Counted from the first letter of the stretch, positions 54,541 to 63,448 are shown. The stretch: 64,000 nucleotides of DNA from BP-464 sp045805505 (GCA_045805505.1 JBJMLA010000061.1:1-64000); one strand, 5' to 3'. The notes: generated by a model from the sequence alone, not told the origin. Numbers and translations are program-made.

Positions 54541-56400
54541 GCGGTGCCCGGCGCGGTAGAGCAGCCGCAACAGGGCGAACAGCGGCCGGCGCAGCGCCGG
54601 GCGTGAGCTGACGGCCAGGAGCGGGCGCAGCATCTCCGGCGGCAGGAACCCGTCGGGCCCCAGCAGCGCCATCGCGTCGTCGCCGGTGCGCGCCCGGAAC
54701 TCCTCGTAGCGGCGCTGATGCTCGATCTCTGCCGCGACGACCGGCGCGACGTGCCGGCCGGGTGCAGCGAGGACCTCGTCGTAGAGCGCCTCCATCCGCT
54801 CGGCCACGTCGGCCCAGCGGTAGCGCGCGGCGGCGGCGCGCAGCAGCGCCACGTGCTCGTCGCGCGCGGGGCCCCGCGCCAGCAGCGAGACGGCCCGGCG
54901 CGCCGAGGCCTCCGCGTCCCACGGCGCGATCGTGGCCGCCTCTGCGGGCAGCGACTCGCCCATCGCGCCGACGGGCGCGAACAGGCACGGCACCCCCGCC
55001 TCGGCCGCCTCGAAGGGCATCAGGCCGAAGCCCTCCTCGACCGACGCGAAGACGACGGCGGCGCAGTGCTCGAGCAGCCACGCGCGCTCGCGCTCGCTGA
55101 CCCTGCCCAGGGTCGTCAGCCCCGGCTGCGCCGCCACCGCCGGCGAGCCCCCGTGCTCTGCCCGCGGCCCGGCGAGCACCAGGCCGCCGTCCCAGCCCGC
55201 GGCGCGCAGCGCCTGCCAGAGGGCCACGGCGAACGGCCGGTTCTTGTGCGCGAGATCGGTGCCCAGCATGAGCAGGAACGGCTCGTCGGAGACGCCGTCG
55301 GGCCGCCGCGCCTCACCGGCCGGCGGGTCGGCCCGGTCCACGCCGATCGGCACGACGCTCGCCTGCGCGGGCTCGAGCAGCTCGTCGCGCAGCGCCTCGC
55401 GCCGCGCGTGCTCGGTGAAGAACACCGTGCGGTCGGCCCAGGCCAGGGCGATGCGGCAGACCTGCCGGTAGTCCTCCCAGTCCGCCGGCGAGGCGAAGTA
55501 GGACGGGGTCCGGTAGAGCAGCTGGTCCTGCTGGGTGACGATGATCCGCCGGCCCAGCCGCTGCAGCAGGCGCAGGTCGTGGATCGTGAAGACCTGGAAG
55601 GGGCGGTGGACCACGTCGTCGACGATCCCGCTGTCGACGACGTCTGCGTAGCTCTTGAGCTCGATCCCGTCGAGCGCGCGCAGCTCCTCCAGCGCGCCCG
55701 GCGCCACGTCCTCGAGTGGCGGCAGGACGATCCGCAGGCGCAGGCCCTCGCGGCCGGCTAGGGCGCGGACGAGCTCGAGCGTGTGGACCTGGGTGCCGGC
55801 CCCGCCCGCGACGAGGCTGCGCGCGTCGATCGTCACGCGCGGCCCGAGCGCGCGGGCCCGGGCCAGGTCGCGCGCGTGGCCCGCCGGCCCGTCGGCGTCG
55901 GAGACGAGGTCGACGCCCACCGCCGCGCCGTCGCCGACGAGGTTGGTCAGGCCGTGCTCCGCGCAGCGCGCGGCGAAGCCGCGCGCGAAACCGGCAGGGT
56001 CGCGAGGGTCGAGGCCCGCGGTGTCGACGAGCTGCAGCGCCTCGGCGGTCAGCAGCACGCAGCCCGCGGCCGGAGCGTCGGCGACCACCGCCTGACCGAG
56101 CGCCGGGTCGACCGCGGCGAGCCGCGCGGCGGGCGCGGCCACCGGCACCGCGGTCACGACGCCGACGGCGAGGCCCGCGGGCCGCGCCGACAGCGCGGCC
56201 AGCCAGTTCTCCGGGACGTCGATGCGCTCGGAGACGACGACCACGTCGGCGGCGGGACCGCTCAGCGCGGCGGCGAGGCCGGCGGCGTCGATGACATCGG
56301 CGGGCACGCCGGCGCGCGCGGTCAGCGACGCCGTCCACGCGGGGTCCGGCTCGGCCCCGTCGCCCAGCGCGACACACACCTTGAGGGGCCGGGTGCTCAC
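54532..56400 (-). CDS. GT4 glycosyltransferase with degenerate GT2-like N-terminal domain
   Basis: 622 aa. The C-terminal GT4 domain (about 185-560) is complete: VTIDARSLVAGGAGTQVHTLEL, FLLMLGTDLAHKNRPFAVAL, and donor site FASVEEGFGLMPFEAAEAGVPCLFAP. Residues 1-175 follow a GT2 pattern (ENWLAALSARPAGLAVGVVTA, CVLLTAEALQLVDTAGLDPRDPAGFARGFAARCAEHG) but lack the DxD and DVD acidic motifs, so this half is probably inactive. Compare the GT2-GT4 fusion at 22973, where both halves are intact. GTG at 56400 is chosen because TAGCGT lies eight bases upstream. Confidence 0.82.
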   Translation of the reverse strand: MSTRPLKVCVALGDGAEPDPAWTASLTARAGVPADVIDAAGLAAALSGPAADVVVVSERIDVPENWLAALSARPAGLAVGVVTAVPVAAPAARLAAVDPALGQAVVADAPAAGCVLLTAEALQLVDTAGLDPRDPAGFARGFAARCAEHGLTNLVGDGAAVGVDLVSDADGPAGHARDLARARALGPRVTIDARSLVAGGAGTQVHTLELVRALAGREGLRLRIVLPPLEDVAPGALEELRALDGIELKSYADVVDSGIVDDVVHRPFQVFTIHDLRLLQRLGRRIIVTQQDQLLYRTPSYFASPADWEDYRQVCRIALAWADRTVFFTEHARREALRDELLEPAQASVVPIGVDRADPPAGEARRPDGVSDEPFLLMLGTDLAHKNRPFAVALWQALRAAGWDGGLVLAGPRAEHGGSPAVAAQPGLTTLGRVSERERAWLLEHCAAVVFASVEEGFGLMPFEAAEAGVPCLFAPVGAMGESLPAEAATIAPWDAEASARRAVSLLARGPARDEHVALLRAAAARYRWADVAERMEALYDEVLAAPGRHVAPVVAAEIEHQRRYEEFRARTGDDAMALLGPDGFLPPEMLRPLLAVSSRPALRRPLFALLRLLYRAGHRSG

Positions 56401-56408
56401 GTGCAACA

Positions 56409-56414
56409 ACGCTA
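56409..56414 (-). promoter_or_regulatory. TAGCGT -10-like element, leaderless spacing
   Basis: Minus-strand TAGCGT with an eight-base spacer to the GTG at 56400. Confidence 0.55.
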
Positions 56415-56433
56415 GTCCCGGCCCCGGACTGGG

Positions 56434-56439
56434 TAGAGT
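56434..56439 (+). promoter_or_regulatory. TAGAGT candidate -10 element
   Basis: The only clean TANNNT on the plus strand in the divergent gap before the WecG/TagA-type gene. It would give a leader of about 70 bases to the ATG at 56517. Confidence 0.3.
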
Positions 56440-56516
56440 CAACGTGCTGCTCCCGGTGCGTGCCGGTCCAGTTGCCGCGACTTTTTGCTCGCCGCTCCGT
56501 TAGCAGTCTGAACAGG

Positions 56517-57350
56517 ATGCCCGCACGCTCGACATCCGGACTTGATGCACTGCCGCTCCGCGAGAGCCCGGCGGTGAAGCTGCCGACCGTGCCCGTCGTC
56601 GGCACGTCGCTGGCCATCACCGACTACGACGAGACGATGAGCTGGATGGACTCGGTCGTCGCGCGTCGCGATCGGGTGTGCCTGACCGCCGCGGCGGTGC
56701 ACCTCGTGATGGTCGCCAAGGAGGACGCGGAGACCCGCCGCGCGGTCAGCCAGGCCCTCGCCGTCCCCGACGGCCAGCCGCTCGTCTGGGCCATGAAGGC
56801 GCTCGGCCACACCGGCGCCTCCCGCGTCTACGGCCCCGAGCTGATGGACCGCTACTGCGCCCGCTCGGCCGGCACCGGCGTGAAGATGTTCCTCTACGGC
56901 GGCCGCAACCAGGGCGCGCTCGTCGAGCTCGCCCTGCAGCTGCGCAAGCGCCACCCCGGCCTGCGGATCGTCGGCGGCTACTCGCCGCCCTACCGCCCGC
57001 TGACCGGCGAGGAGGAGCGCTGGGTCGCCGCCGAGATCGATCGCAGCGGCGCCGACGTCGTGTGGGTCGGCACGGGCCAGCCCAAGCAGGAGAAGTGGAT
57101 GGCCCACATGCGGCCGGTGCTCGCCGCGCCCCTGCTCGTCGGGATCGGCGCCGCGTTCGACTTCCACGCCGGCCTGGTGCCGCAGGCGCCGAGCTGGATG
57201 CAGAACCTGGGCATGGAGTGGCTGTTCCGCCTCGCCCAGGAGCCGCGACGGCTGTGGCGGCGTTACGCCCGCTACAACCCGCGCTTCGTGATGGGCTTCG
57301 CGCGTCAGTACGCCGCCGCACGCGCGCGCTCGTCGGTTCCCGGCAAGTAG
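56517..57350 (+). CDS. WecG/TagA/CpsF family glycosyltransferase
   Basis: 277 aa. Family hallmarks: VVGTSLAITDYDETM at the start, VHLVMVAKEDAE, PDGQPLVWAMKALG, GPELMDRYCARS, FLYGGRNQGAL and VWVGTGQPKQEKWMAHM, then FDFHAGLVPQAPSWMQNLGMEWLFRL. Enzymes of this family add N-acetylmannosamine or N-acetylmannosaminuronate to the undecaprenyl-linked GlcNAc primer. The next gene encodes a dehydrogenase able to make a uronic acid, which supports a ManNAcA-type substrate. A start at 56460 (19 more residues) is possible. The TAG stop lies in the promoter hexamer of the next gene. Confidence 0.92.
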   Translation: MPARSTSGLDALPLRESPAVKLPTVPVVGTSLAITDYDETMSWMDSVVARRDRVCLTAAAVHLVMVAKEDAETRRAVSQALAVPDGQPLVWAMKALGHTGASRVYGPELMDRYCARSAGTGVKMFLYGGRNQGALVELALQLRKRHPGLRIVGGYSPPYRPLTGEEERWVAAEIDRSGADVVWVGTGQPKQEKWMAHMRPVLAAPLLVGIGAAFDFHAGLVPQAPSWMQNLGMEWLFRLAQEPRRLWRRYARYNPRFVMGFARQYAAARARSSVPGK

Positions 57351-57353
57351 CCT
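57348..57353 (+). promoter_or_regulatory. TAGCCT -10-like element containing the upstream stop codon
   Basis: The TAG is the stop of the WecG-type gene. A seven-base spacer leads to the ATG at 57361. Confidence 0.5.
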
Positions 57354-57360
57354 GAGCAGC

Positions 57361-58617
57361 ATGGATGCCGACGTCTCGGTCATCGGGCTCGGGCGCGTCG
57401 GACTGCCGCTCGCGCTGAGCTTCGTCGACCGCGGCCTGCGGGTCATCGGCGTCGACCGCGACGCCAGCCGCCTCGACGCCCTGCGCGACGGCCGGATGCC
57501 CTTCCACGAGGAGGGCGGCGACGAGATGCTCGCCCGCGTCATCGCGTCGGGCCGCTTCAGCCTCAGCGCCTCCGCCGTCGACGCGGCCAACGCCGAGCAC
57601 ATCGTGCTGACCGTCGGCACGCCGTCGTTCTCCCACATCGAGATCGACGTGTCGGAGATCCGCGCGGTGCTCGACGAGCTGATCCCCGTGCTGGCCCCCG
57701 GCCAGGCGATCTCGCTGCGCTCGACGATCGCGCCCGGCACCACCGACTTCGTCGCGGGCTACCTCGCCAAGCACCGCGGTCTGGCCATCGACGAGGAGCT
57801 GTTCGTCGCGCACGCGCCCGAGCGCATCGCCGCGGGCCGCTTCTTCGAGGAGATCGACACGCTGCCGTGCATCATCGGCGGCGTCGGCCCGGAGTCGGGC
57901 GAGCGGGCCGCACAGCTGTTCAGCGTCTTCGACGCGCCGATCCGCCAGACGACGCCGGCGCAGGCCGAGCTGGCCAAGATCTGGACCAACATCCTGCGCT
58001 ACACGAACTTCGCGCTGCCCAACCTCCTGATGATGGACTGCGAGCAGTACGGCGCGAACGTCTTCGAGGTCATCGACCTGATCAACCGCGACTACCCGCG
58101 CGGCGGCATGGCCCAGCCCGGGCTGACCGCGGGCACCTGCCTGCGCAAGGACTTCGCCTTCTCCGAGGAGCGCTCGCACGCCCCGGGCATGCTGCTGGCC
58201 GTCTCGCGCGTCAACGAGTCGGTGCCGCTGTTCCTCGTCGAGGGCCTCAAGCGCCGCCTGGGCAGCGTCTCGGGCCGCAAGATCGCCGTCCTCGGCCTGG
58301 CCTTCAAGGCCGACACCGACGACGAGCGCGACTCGCTGGCCCACAAGCTCATCCGGCTGCTCGAGCGCGAGCTCGCCGACGTCGCCATCCACGACCCGAT
58401 GGTGCCGACCCCGACCCAGTCCTTCAACGAGGTCGTCGCCGACGCCGCGGCCGTCGTCATGACCACCAACCACAGCGCGTTCCGCGACCCGTCCTGCCTG
58501 GCCGAGCTCGCGCGCGTCGGCGGCCCCGACACGCTGATCGTCGACCCGTGGGACTGCTGGGGCGTCGGTCAGGTCTTCACCTACGCCAGCGAAGCCGTCG
58601 CGCTCTCCCACGCATGA
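57361..58617 (+). CDS. UDP-sugar 6-dehydrogenase (WecC/UDP-ManNAc dehydrogenase type)
   Basis: 418 aa. NAD site VSVIGLGRVGLPLALSF, LTVGTPS, ISLRSTIAPGTTD, VAHAPERIAAGRFFEE, central helix AELAKIWTNILRYTNFALPN and the catalytic cysteine in TAGTCLRKDF. The C-terminal domain has KIAVLGLAFKADTDDERDS. The fold and motif set are those of nucleotide-sugar 6-dehydrogenases that oxidise C6 twice to a uronate. The APERI and GTCLRKD forms favour the N-acetylhexosamine branch over UDP-glucose. ATGA overlap with the epimerase downstream. Confidence 0.9.
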   Translation: MDADVSVIGLGRVGLPLALSFVDRGLRVIGVDRDASRLDALRDGRMPFHEEGGDEMLARVIASGRFSLSASAVDAANAEHIVLTVGTPSFSHIEIDVSEIRAVLDELIPVLAPGQAISLRSTIAPGTTDFVAGYLAKHRGLAIDEELFVAHAPERIAAGRFFEEIDTLPCIIGGVGPESGERAAQLFSVFDAPIRQTTPAQAELAKIWTNILRYTNFALPNLLMMDCEQYGANVFEVIDLINRDYPRGGMAQPGLTAGTCLRKDFAFSEERSHAPGMLLAVSRVNESVPLFLVEGLKRRLGSVSGRKIAVLGLAFKADTDDERDSLAHKLIRLLERELADVAIHDPMVPTPTQSFNEVVADAAAVVMTTNHSAFRDPSCLAELARVGGPDTLIVDPWDCWGVGQVFTYASEAVALSHA

Positions 58618-59588
58618 GCCGCGTCCTGGTCACCGGCGGCGCCGGCACCATCGGCACCGCGGTCGTGCGGCGGCTGCTGCGCGACCCCGACTACGAGGTC
58701 CGCGTCGCCGACCAGCGCGAGGCGCCGAGCTGGATGCGCGAGGGCTGCGAGGTCCGCGCCGTCGACCTGCGCGACCTGTCCGCCGCGCGCGAGGCCACCG
58801 AGGGCTGCACGCACGTCATCCACCTCGCCGCGATCGTCGGGGGCATCGGCAACTTCCACAAGCTGCCCCACACCCTCACCGAGGTCAACAACGCGCTCTA
58901 CAACGGCGTCGTGCACGCGGCGCTCGACCACGCCATCGAGCGCTTCGTCTACGTCAGCTCGTCGATGGTCTTCGAGCGCGCCGAGCAGTACCCGACGCGC
59001 GAGGACTACCTGCGCGACTGCCCCGTGCCCGACTCCGCCTACGGGTTCTCCAAGCTGACCGGCGAGGTCTACTGCCGCGCCGCCCACGACGAGCACGGCC
59101 TGCCCTACACGATCGTGCGCCCGTTCAACGCGTACGGCCCGGGCGAGGAGCCCGAGCCCGAGCCGGGCATCGCCCACGTGGTCCCCGACCTCATCCGCAA
59201 GGTCCTGGAGCTGGGGCCGGGCGAGCCGCTGCCGATCTTCGGCGACGGCACGCAGACCCGCACGCTGACCTACGTCGACGACATCGCCGACGGCATCGTC
59301 ACCGCGATGTCCTCGCCGGCCGGGCTCAACGAGGACTTCAACATCTCCGCGTCGGAGGAGCAGACGGTCGCCGAGATCGCCCGCGTCATCTGGGAGGTCT
59401 GCGGCCGCGACCCCGAGGCCTTCGCACTCAGCCACGAGCCCACCTACGCCGTCGACGTGCGCCGGCGCTGGCCCGACGTCTCCAAGGCCAAGAGCATGCT
59501 GGGCTGGGAGGCGCAGATCCCCGTCCGCGAGGGCGTGGCCCGCACCGTGGAGTGGATCCGCTCGTGCACGTCTGTCTCAGCCTCCTGA
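58614..59588 (+). CDS. Extended SDR nucleotide-sugar epimerase/dehydratase
   Basis: 324 aa. RVLVTGGAGTIGTAVVRRLL (NAD site), HLAAIVGGIGNFHKLP, VYVSSSMVFE (catalytic Ser), YGFSK (Tyr, Lys), RPFNAYGPGEE and the substrate-domain RTLTYVDDIADGIV. Closest in style to UDP-glucose/GlcNAc 4-epimerases or GDP-sugar epimerases; the exact reaction is not fixed by sequence. It is coupled by ATGA to the dehydrogenase and its 3' end overlaps the next glycosyltransferase, so the product is likely used by that enzyme. Confidence 0.87.
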   Translation: MSRVLVTGGAGTIGTAVVRRLLRDPDYEVRVADQREAPSWMREGCEVRAVDLRDLSAAREATEGCTHVIHLAAIVGGIGNFHKLPHTLTEVNNALYNGVVHAALDHAIERFVYVSSSMVFERAEQYPTREDYLRDCPVPDSAYGFSKLTGEVYCRAAHDEHGLPYTIVRPFNAYGPGEEPEPEPGIAHVVPDLIRKVLELGPGEPLPIFGDGTQTRTLTYVDDIADGIVTAMSSPAGLNEDFNISASEEQTVAEIARVIWEVCGRDPEAFALSHEPTYAVDVRRRWPDVSKAKSMLGWEAQIPVREGVARTVEWIRSCTSVSAS

Positions 59589-60634
59589 CGCTGTTTCCCG
59601 GGCGCGTCGGGGGCTCGGAGACCAACGTCCGCGGCGTCCTGGGCGCGTTTGCCGCGGGACACGGCCCCGAACGCCTGACGGTGCTGGGCAACCGGCACAT
59701 GGGCGCCGAGTACGCGGGCTGGCCCGTCACGCCGGTCCCCGCCTACCGGCCCGGCAACTCGAACCTGACGCGCTTCATCGCGATGAACGTGGGCCGGATC
59801 CACCCCGAGGTCAGCGGCCGCGAGTACGACGTCGTCCACTATCCGGTGACCGTGCCGGTGCCGGCCATCGACGGCCCGGCGCGCGTGGTCACGCTGCTCG
59901 ACGTCCAGCACCACGAGCTGCCGCAGATGTTCTCGCGCGGGGAGCGCCGGCTGCGCTCCTGGGCCTACGACGGCGCGGCACGCGGCGCCGATCTCGTCAT
60001 CACCATCTCCGAGCACGCCAAGCGCGGCATCGTCGAGCACGTCGGCGTGCCGGCCGAGCGGATCGAGGTCATCGGCCTCGGCGTCGACCACGAGCGCTTC
60101 ACACCCGAGGGCCCGGCGCGCGACGACCTGGGCGACTACGTCCTGTACCCGGCCAACCTGTGGCCCCACAAGAACCACGACCGGCTGCTCGACGCCTGGC
60201 GTGCGATCGACGACCTGACGCTGGTGCTGACCGGCCAGACGTTCGGGCGCACCATCGCCCAGGACCGGGTCGTCCACCTCGGCCATGTCCCCCACGACGA
60301 GCTCCCGGCGCTGTACCGCGGCGCGCGCGCCGTCGTGTTCCCGAGCCTGTTCGAGGGCTTCGGCGTGCCGGTGCTCGAGGCGATGGCCTGCGGCACGCCC
60401 GTGGCCGCCTCCGACCGCGGTGCGTTGGCCGAGGTCGCCGGCGGCGCGGCGCGGACGTTCGACCCCGACGACCCGGCGGCGATCGTCGCGGCGGTGCGCG
60501 CCGCGGTCGGCGACGACACGCTGCGCGCCGCGGGCCTGGCGCAGGCCGCGCGCTTCACGTGGACGGCGGCCGCCGACGCGCACGTCGCGGCCTACCGGCG
60601 CGCGCTGGACTACGCCGGGACGCCGATCAGGTAG
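59564..60634 (+). CDS. GT4 family glycosyltransferase
   Basis: 356 aa from GTG 59564, where the fold begins (VCLSLLTLFPGRVGGSE); GTG at 59552 is also in frame. The C-lobe has YVLYPANLWPHKNHDRLL and the donor motif FPSLFEGFGVPVLEAMACGTPVAASD with both acidic residues. It follows the mannosyltransferase-like GT4 pattern. The start lies inside the epimerase gene (25-base overlap), and the end overlaps the convergent methyltransferase gene by 25 bases. Confidence 0.9.
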   Translation: MHVCLSLLTLFPGRVGGSETNVRGVLGAFAAGHGPERLTVLGNRHMGAEYAGWPVTPVPAYRPGNSNLTRFIAMNVGRIHPEVSGREYDVVHYPVTVPVPAIDGPARVVTLLDVQHHELPQMFSRGERRLRSWAYDGAARGADLVITISEHAKRGIVEHVGVPAERIEVIGLGVDHERFTPEGPARDDLGDYVLYPANLWPHKNHDRLLDAWRAIDDLTLVLTGQTFGRTIAQDRVVHLGHVPHDELPALYRGARAVVFPSLFEGFGVPVLEAMACGTPVAASDRGALAEVAGGAARTFDPDDPAAIVAAVRAAVGDDTLRAAGLAQAARFTWTAAADAHVAAYRRALDYAGTPIR

Positions 60635-61563
60635 CTGTGCCCGCCGGGCACGTGGTCGAGCTCGACCGCGTGCCAGCGCAGGGTGACGCGCTCGCGCAGC
60701 TCGTCGAACCAGACGCGGTTGTCGGCGCCCTCGAACTCGTGCTGGAAGGCCAGGAAGACGTGGCTGCAGTCGCGCATCGCGTCGATCCAGGGCTCACGCT
60801 CGACGACCGGCGTCTCGCTCAGCGACCACATCGCGACGAACAGCTTGCCGCCCGGGCCCGCCGGCGGCACCTCGGACTGAGCCGTGCCGAACGTGATGTC
60901 CGCGGCCAGCGCCGGATCCTCGCGCAGGGCGGCCACGGAGCCGAGGAAGTAGCGCTGCAGCGCGCCGAGCTCGGCGAAGTCGTGGATGTGGAAGCCGCCC
61001 GTGAACCCCGTCCGGCGCGCGAGTCGCGCGAAGCTGCCATAGCCGCCGCCGTACTCGACCACCTGCGCGATGTCCGCCAGGGGGCCCGCGACGGCCTCGA
61101 AGCGCATGAGGTGGTAGGCGTGGTGGACGAGGTTGGCGCTCGTGGCCCGGTCCCGCGGCCAGCGCCGCGGGCAGCCGCTCGGGTCCTCCTCGATAGCCGT
61201 GCGCCAGCGTGTGGACCAGCCTGCGTCGGCCCGCAGCGCGGCGTACTCGACCGGCACGTAGGGCTCGATCGCGTCGACGAACATCGTCTCGCGGATCTCC
61301 GGCCAGGTGAGGAAGCGACGCGGATCGTCGTGCAGGACGTTGCCGACCAGGCGGCGGCGGACGTCGGCCCACCACGGGCTCTCGACCGCGGCGCCGCCGG
61401 CCTCCAGCGTGCGCATGTCCTCGCGCAGCCGCGCCACCAGCGCGTCCTGCGCGGGCCCCGCGAGCGCCGGCAGCTGCCGCTGGGCGAGGAGGTTCTCGCG
61501 CCGGTCGCGCAGGGCGCGGGCCATCCGCCCGGGCTGGGCGCGCAGGCCGGCCAGGGCGCTCAC
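60610..61563 (-). CDS. Putative sugar O-methyltransferase
   Basis: 317 aa. A helical N-terminal half (MRTLEAGGAAVESPWWADVRRRLV, then HHAYHLMRFEAV) precedes a SAM loop VVEYGGGYGSFARLARR and downstream FHIHDFAELGALQRYFLG and LFVAMWSLSETP. This pattern belongs to the putative sugar O-methyltransferase family found in surface glycan clusters. It probably methylates a sugar of the polymer. GTG overlaps the stop of the preceding methyltransferase (GTGA). Confidence 0.8.
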   Translation of the reverse strand: MSALAGLRAQPGRMARALRDRRENLLAQRQLPALAGPAQDALVARLREDMRTLEAGGAAVESPWWADVRRRLVGNVLHDDPRRFLTWPEIRETMFVDAIEPYVPVEYAALRADAGWSTRWRTAIEEDPSGCPRRWPRDRATSANLVHHAYHLMRFEAVAGPLADIAQVVEYGGGYGSFARLARRTGFTGGFHIHDFAELGALQRYFLGSVAALREDPALAADITFGTAQSEVPPAGPGGKLFVAMWSLSETPVVEREPWIDAMRDCSHVFLAFQHEFEGADNRVWFDELRERVTLRWHAVELDHVPGGHSYLIGVPA

Positions 61564-62528
61564 GCCGCGGCCTTCGCGTAGGAGGCCCACAGCGTGGGCG
61601 CGGGCAGGGTCCCGCCACGGCGGGCGATCGCGCGCACGCGCAGGCTGATGTCGACCCGCTCGGCCCAGGAGCGCAGCGGCGTGGGCGCGAACCGATCGAG
61701 GCCGCGGCCGCCGTGGGCGACGCGGTGCAGGTGGGCGAGGTGGGCGGCGATCTCGGCCTGGTCGGCCGGCTCCTCCTCGACGGCGACGACCGCGAGGCCC
61801 GCCGCCTCGCCGGCGATGCGCAGCGCCTCGGGCGTCCAGCGGCCGACGTGGTTGGGGGGCAGATCGAGCATCTGGGTGAGCGCCTCCTGGGCGAGGACGT
61901 GCGGGCCGTTCGGGACGCTGACGAACAGGCGCCCACCGGGCGCCAGCAGGCTCGCCAGCCGGGTGAGCGCCTCGCGGGGGGCGGCGAGATGTTCGAGTGT
62001 CTGAAACAGGCAGACGGCGTCGTGGGCGCCGCGATGGCGCTCCTGCCCGGCCAGCTCGTCGATGGAGGCCTCCTCGACGGGATAGCCGTCCGCGCGCAGC
62101 GCCGCCACGGCGGCGGCGCCCAGCTCCACGGCCAGCGTCTCCCAGCCGGCGGCGCGGGCGTGGCGCAGGAACCGCCCGTCCCCCGCGCCGATCTCCAGCA
62201 GCCGCCCGGTCGGCGCGCCCTCGAGCGCGCGCATGGTCTGGGCGAACTCCCAGCGGTCGGCCGGGTAGGACGGGGCGTTGCCGTAGAGCAGCGTGTAGAA
62301 GGCGGCGTCACCGGCGACCTGGGGGTCGGCGAACCCGAACCCGCAGCGCCGGCAGGTCAGGACGCGCGCGCCTGCGTCGCCCCACAGCCGGCGCAGGATC
62401 GGCTCGACGTCGCCGGGGCTGACGCCGGGGGCGCCCGCCGCGAACCCGCGGGCGGCCTCTGCGACGTCGATCTCGAGGTGGGTCTGCGCGTCCGGGGCGC
62501 CGCACACGGGACAGTCGGGGGCGGGCAT
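61560..62528 (-). CDS. Class I methyltransferase with N-terminal zinc ribbon
   Basis: 322 aa. Two CxxC pairs (CPVCG at the start and CRRCGFGF near residue 60) form a zinc ribbon of the type found on sugar C- or O-methyltransferases. The catalytic domain has LLEIGAGDGRFLRHARAAGW (motif I), VAVELG, VCLFQTLEHLAAP and LAPGGRLFVSVPN. It is probably a nucleotide-sugar or glycan methyltransferase. The ATG overlaps the GT2 stop by one base (TGATG), and it is the middle gene of a three-gene operon with the glycosyltransferase and the second methyltransferase. Confidence 0.87.
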   Translation of the reverse strand: MPAPDCPVCGAPDAQTHLEIDVAEAARGFAAGAPGVSPGDVEPILRRLWGDAGARVLTCRRCGFGFADPQVAGDAAFYTLLYGNAPSYPADRWEFAQTMRALEGAPTGRLLEIGAGDGRFLRHARAAGWETLAVELGAAAVAALRADGYPVEEASIDELAGQERHRGAHDAVCLFQTLEHLAAPREALTRLASLLAPGGRLFVSVPNGPHVLAQEALTQMLDLPPNHVGRWTPEALRIAGEAAGLAVVAVEEEPADQAEIAAHLAHLHRVAHGGRGLDRFAPTPLRSWAERVDISLRVRAIARRGGTLPAPTLWASYAKAAA

Positions 62529-63448
62529 CAGCGGCCGAGAAGGGCGCCGATGCGGGCGCGCACCGAGGGTCGCGCGGGCTCGGCCGGCGGCTCCTCGCGC
62601 AGTCGCGCGAGCCCGGCCGCGAAGGCGTCGAGGCTGACGTCGTCGGCGAACAGCCCGGCCTCGACGATCGCGAAGAACGGGTCGCCCGGCACGACCGATC
62701 CGAGCTTCTCGCGGATCGCCGGAGGCAGGCGGTCGAGCTGACGGCCGATGCCGACCAGCGCGTCGCGCTCGTTGGCGCCCTCCTTCTGGCGGCGGGTCCA
62801 GTAGCTGTCGTGGGACGGGCGCTCGAGCCGGTGGCGGTAGCCGGCTCCCGGGGCGATCGCCACGTCGTAGCCGTGGGCGAGGTGCTTGAAGCCGAACGTC
62901 CACGTGTCCATCGCGCCGAGGTCGTCCTCGTAGCCGCCGACGGCGTCGAAGAGCTCGCGCGTGTAGAGGTAGTTGCCATGGGCGGCCGGAACGCCGACCT
63001 CGGTCAGCGCGTGCATCAGCGTCGAGCGCCCGTCGACCGCCGACATCGTCCAGGTATGACGCTCCTTGCCGGTGGTGCCGTCGAAGAAGCGCTGGATCTC
63101 CGGCGACACCGCGGCCGCGCCGGTCGCCCGCTGATGGGACAGGACGGCCTGGGCGGTCCCGGTGTCGAGCAGGTTGTCGGCGTCGAGCACGTAGAGCAGC
63201 TCGCCGCGAGCCAGCCGCGCAGCGGTGTTGCGCGCCGCTCCGCCGCCGCCGTTGACCTCGTGGTGATGCACGCGCAGGCGCTCGTCCTCGGCCGCCAGGC
63301 GGTCGAGGACCTCGCCCGTGGCGTCGGTCGAGGCGTCGTCGACCGCCACCACCTCGAAGGGCTCGTCGAGGCGCTGCGCGAGCGCAGAGGCGACCGCCGC
63401 GCCGACCACGTCGGCCGAGTTGTAGGCGGGCACGAGAAACGACAGCAC
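62528..63448 (-). CDS. GT2 family glycosyltransferase
   Basis: 306 aa. LSFLVPAYNSADVVGAAV, AVDDASTDAT, LLYVLDADNLLD (DAD metal site), acceptor-side AHGNYLYTRELFDAVGGYEDDLGAMDTWTFGFKHLAHGYDV. GTG at 63448 gives an ideal GT2 start and lies eight bases after TACGAT; a longer frame to 63610 is antisense to the fucosyltransferase gene and rejected. First gene of an operon with two methyltransferases. Confidence 0.88.
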   Translation of the reverse strand: MLSFLVPAYNSADVVGAAVASALAQRLDEPFEVVAVDDASTDATGEVLDRLAAEDERLRVHHHEVNGGGGAARNTAARLARGELLYVLDADNLLDTGTAQAVLSHQRATGAAAVSPEIQRFFDGTTGKERHTWTMSAVDGRSTLMHALTEVGVPAAHGNYLYTRELFDAVGGYEDDLGAMDTWTFGFKHLAHGYDVAIAPGAGYRHRLERPSHDSYWTRRQKEGANERDALVGIGRQLDRLPPAIREKLGSVVPGDPFFAIVEAGLFADDVSLDAFAAGLARLREEPPAEPARPSVRARIGALLGR

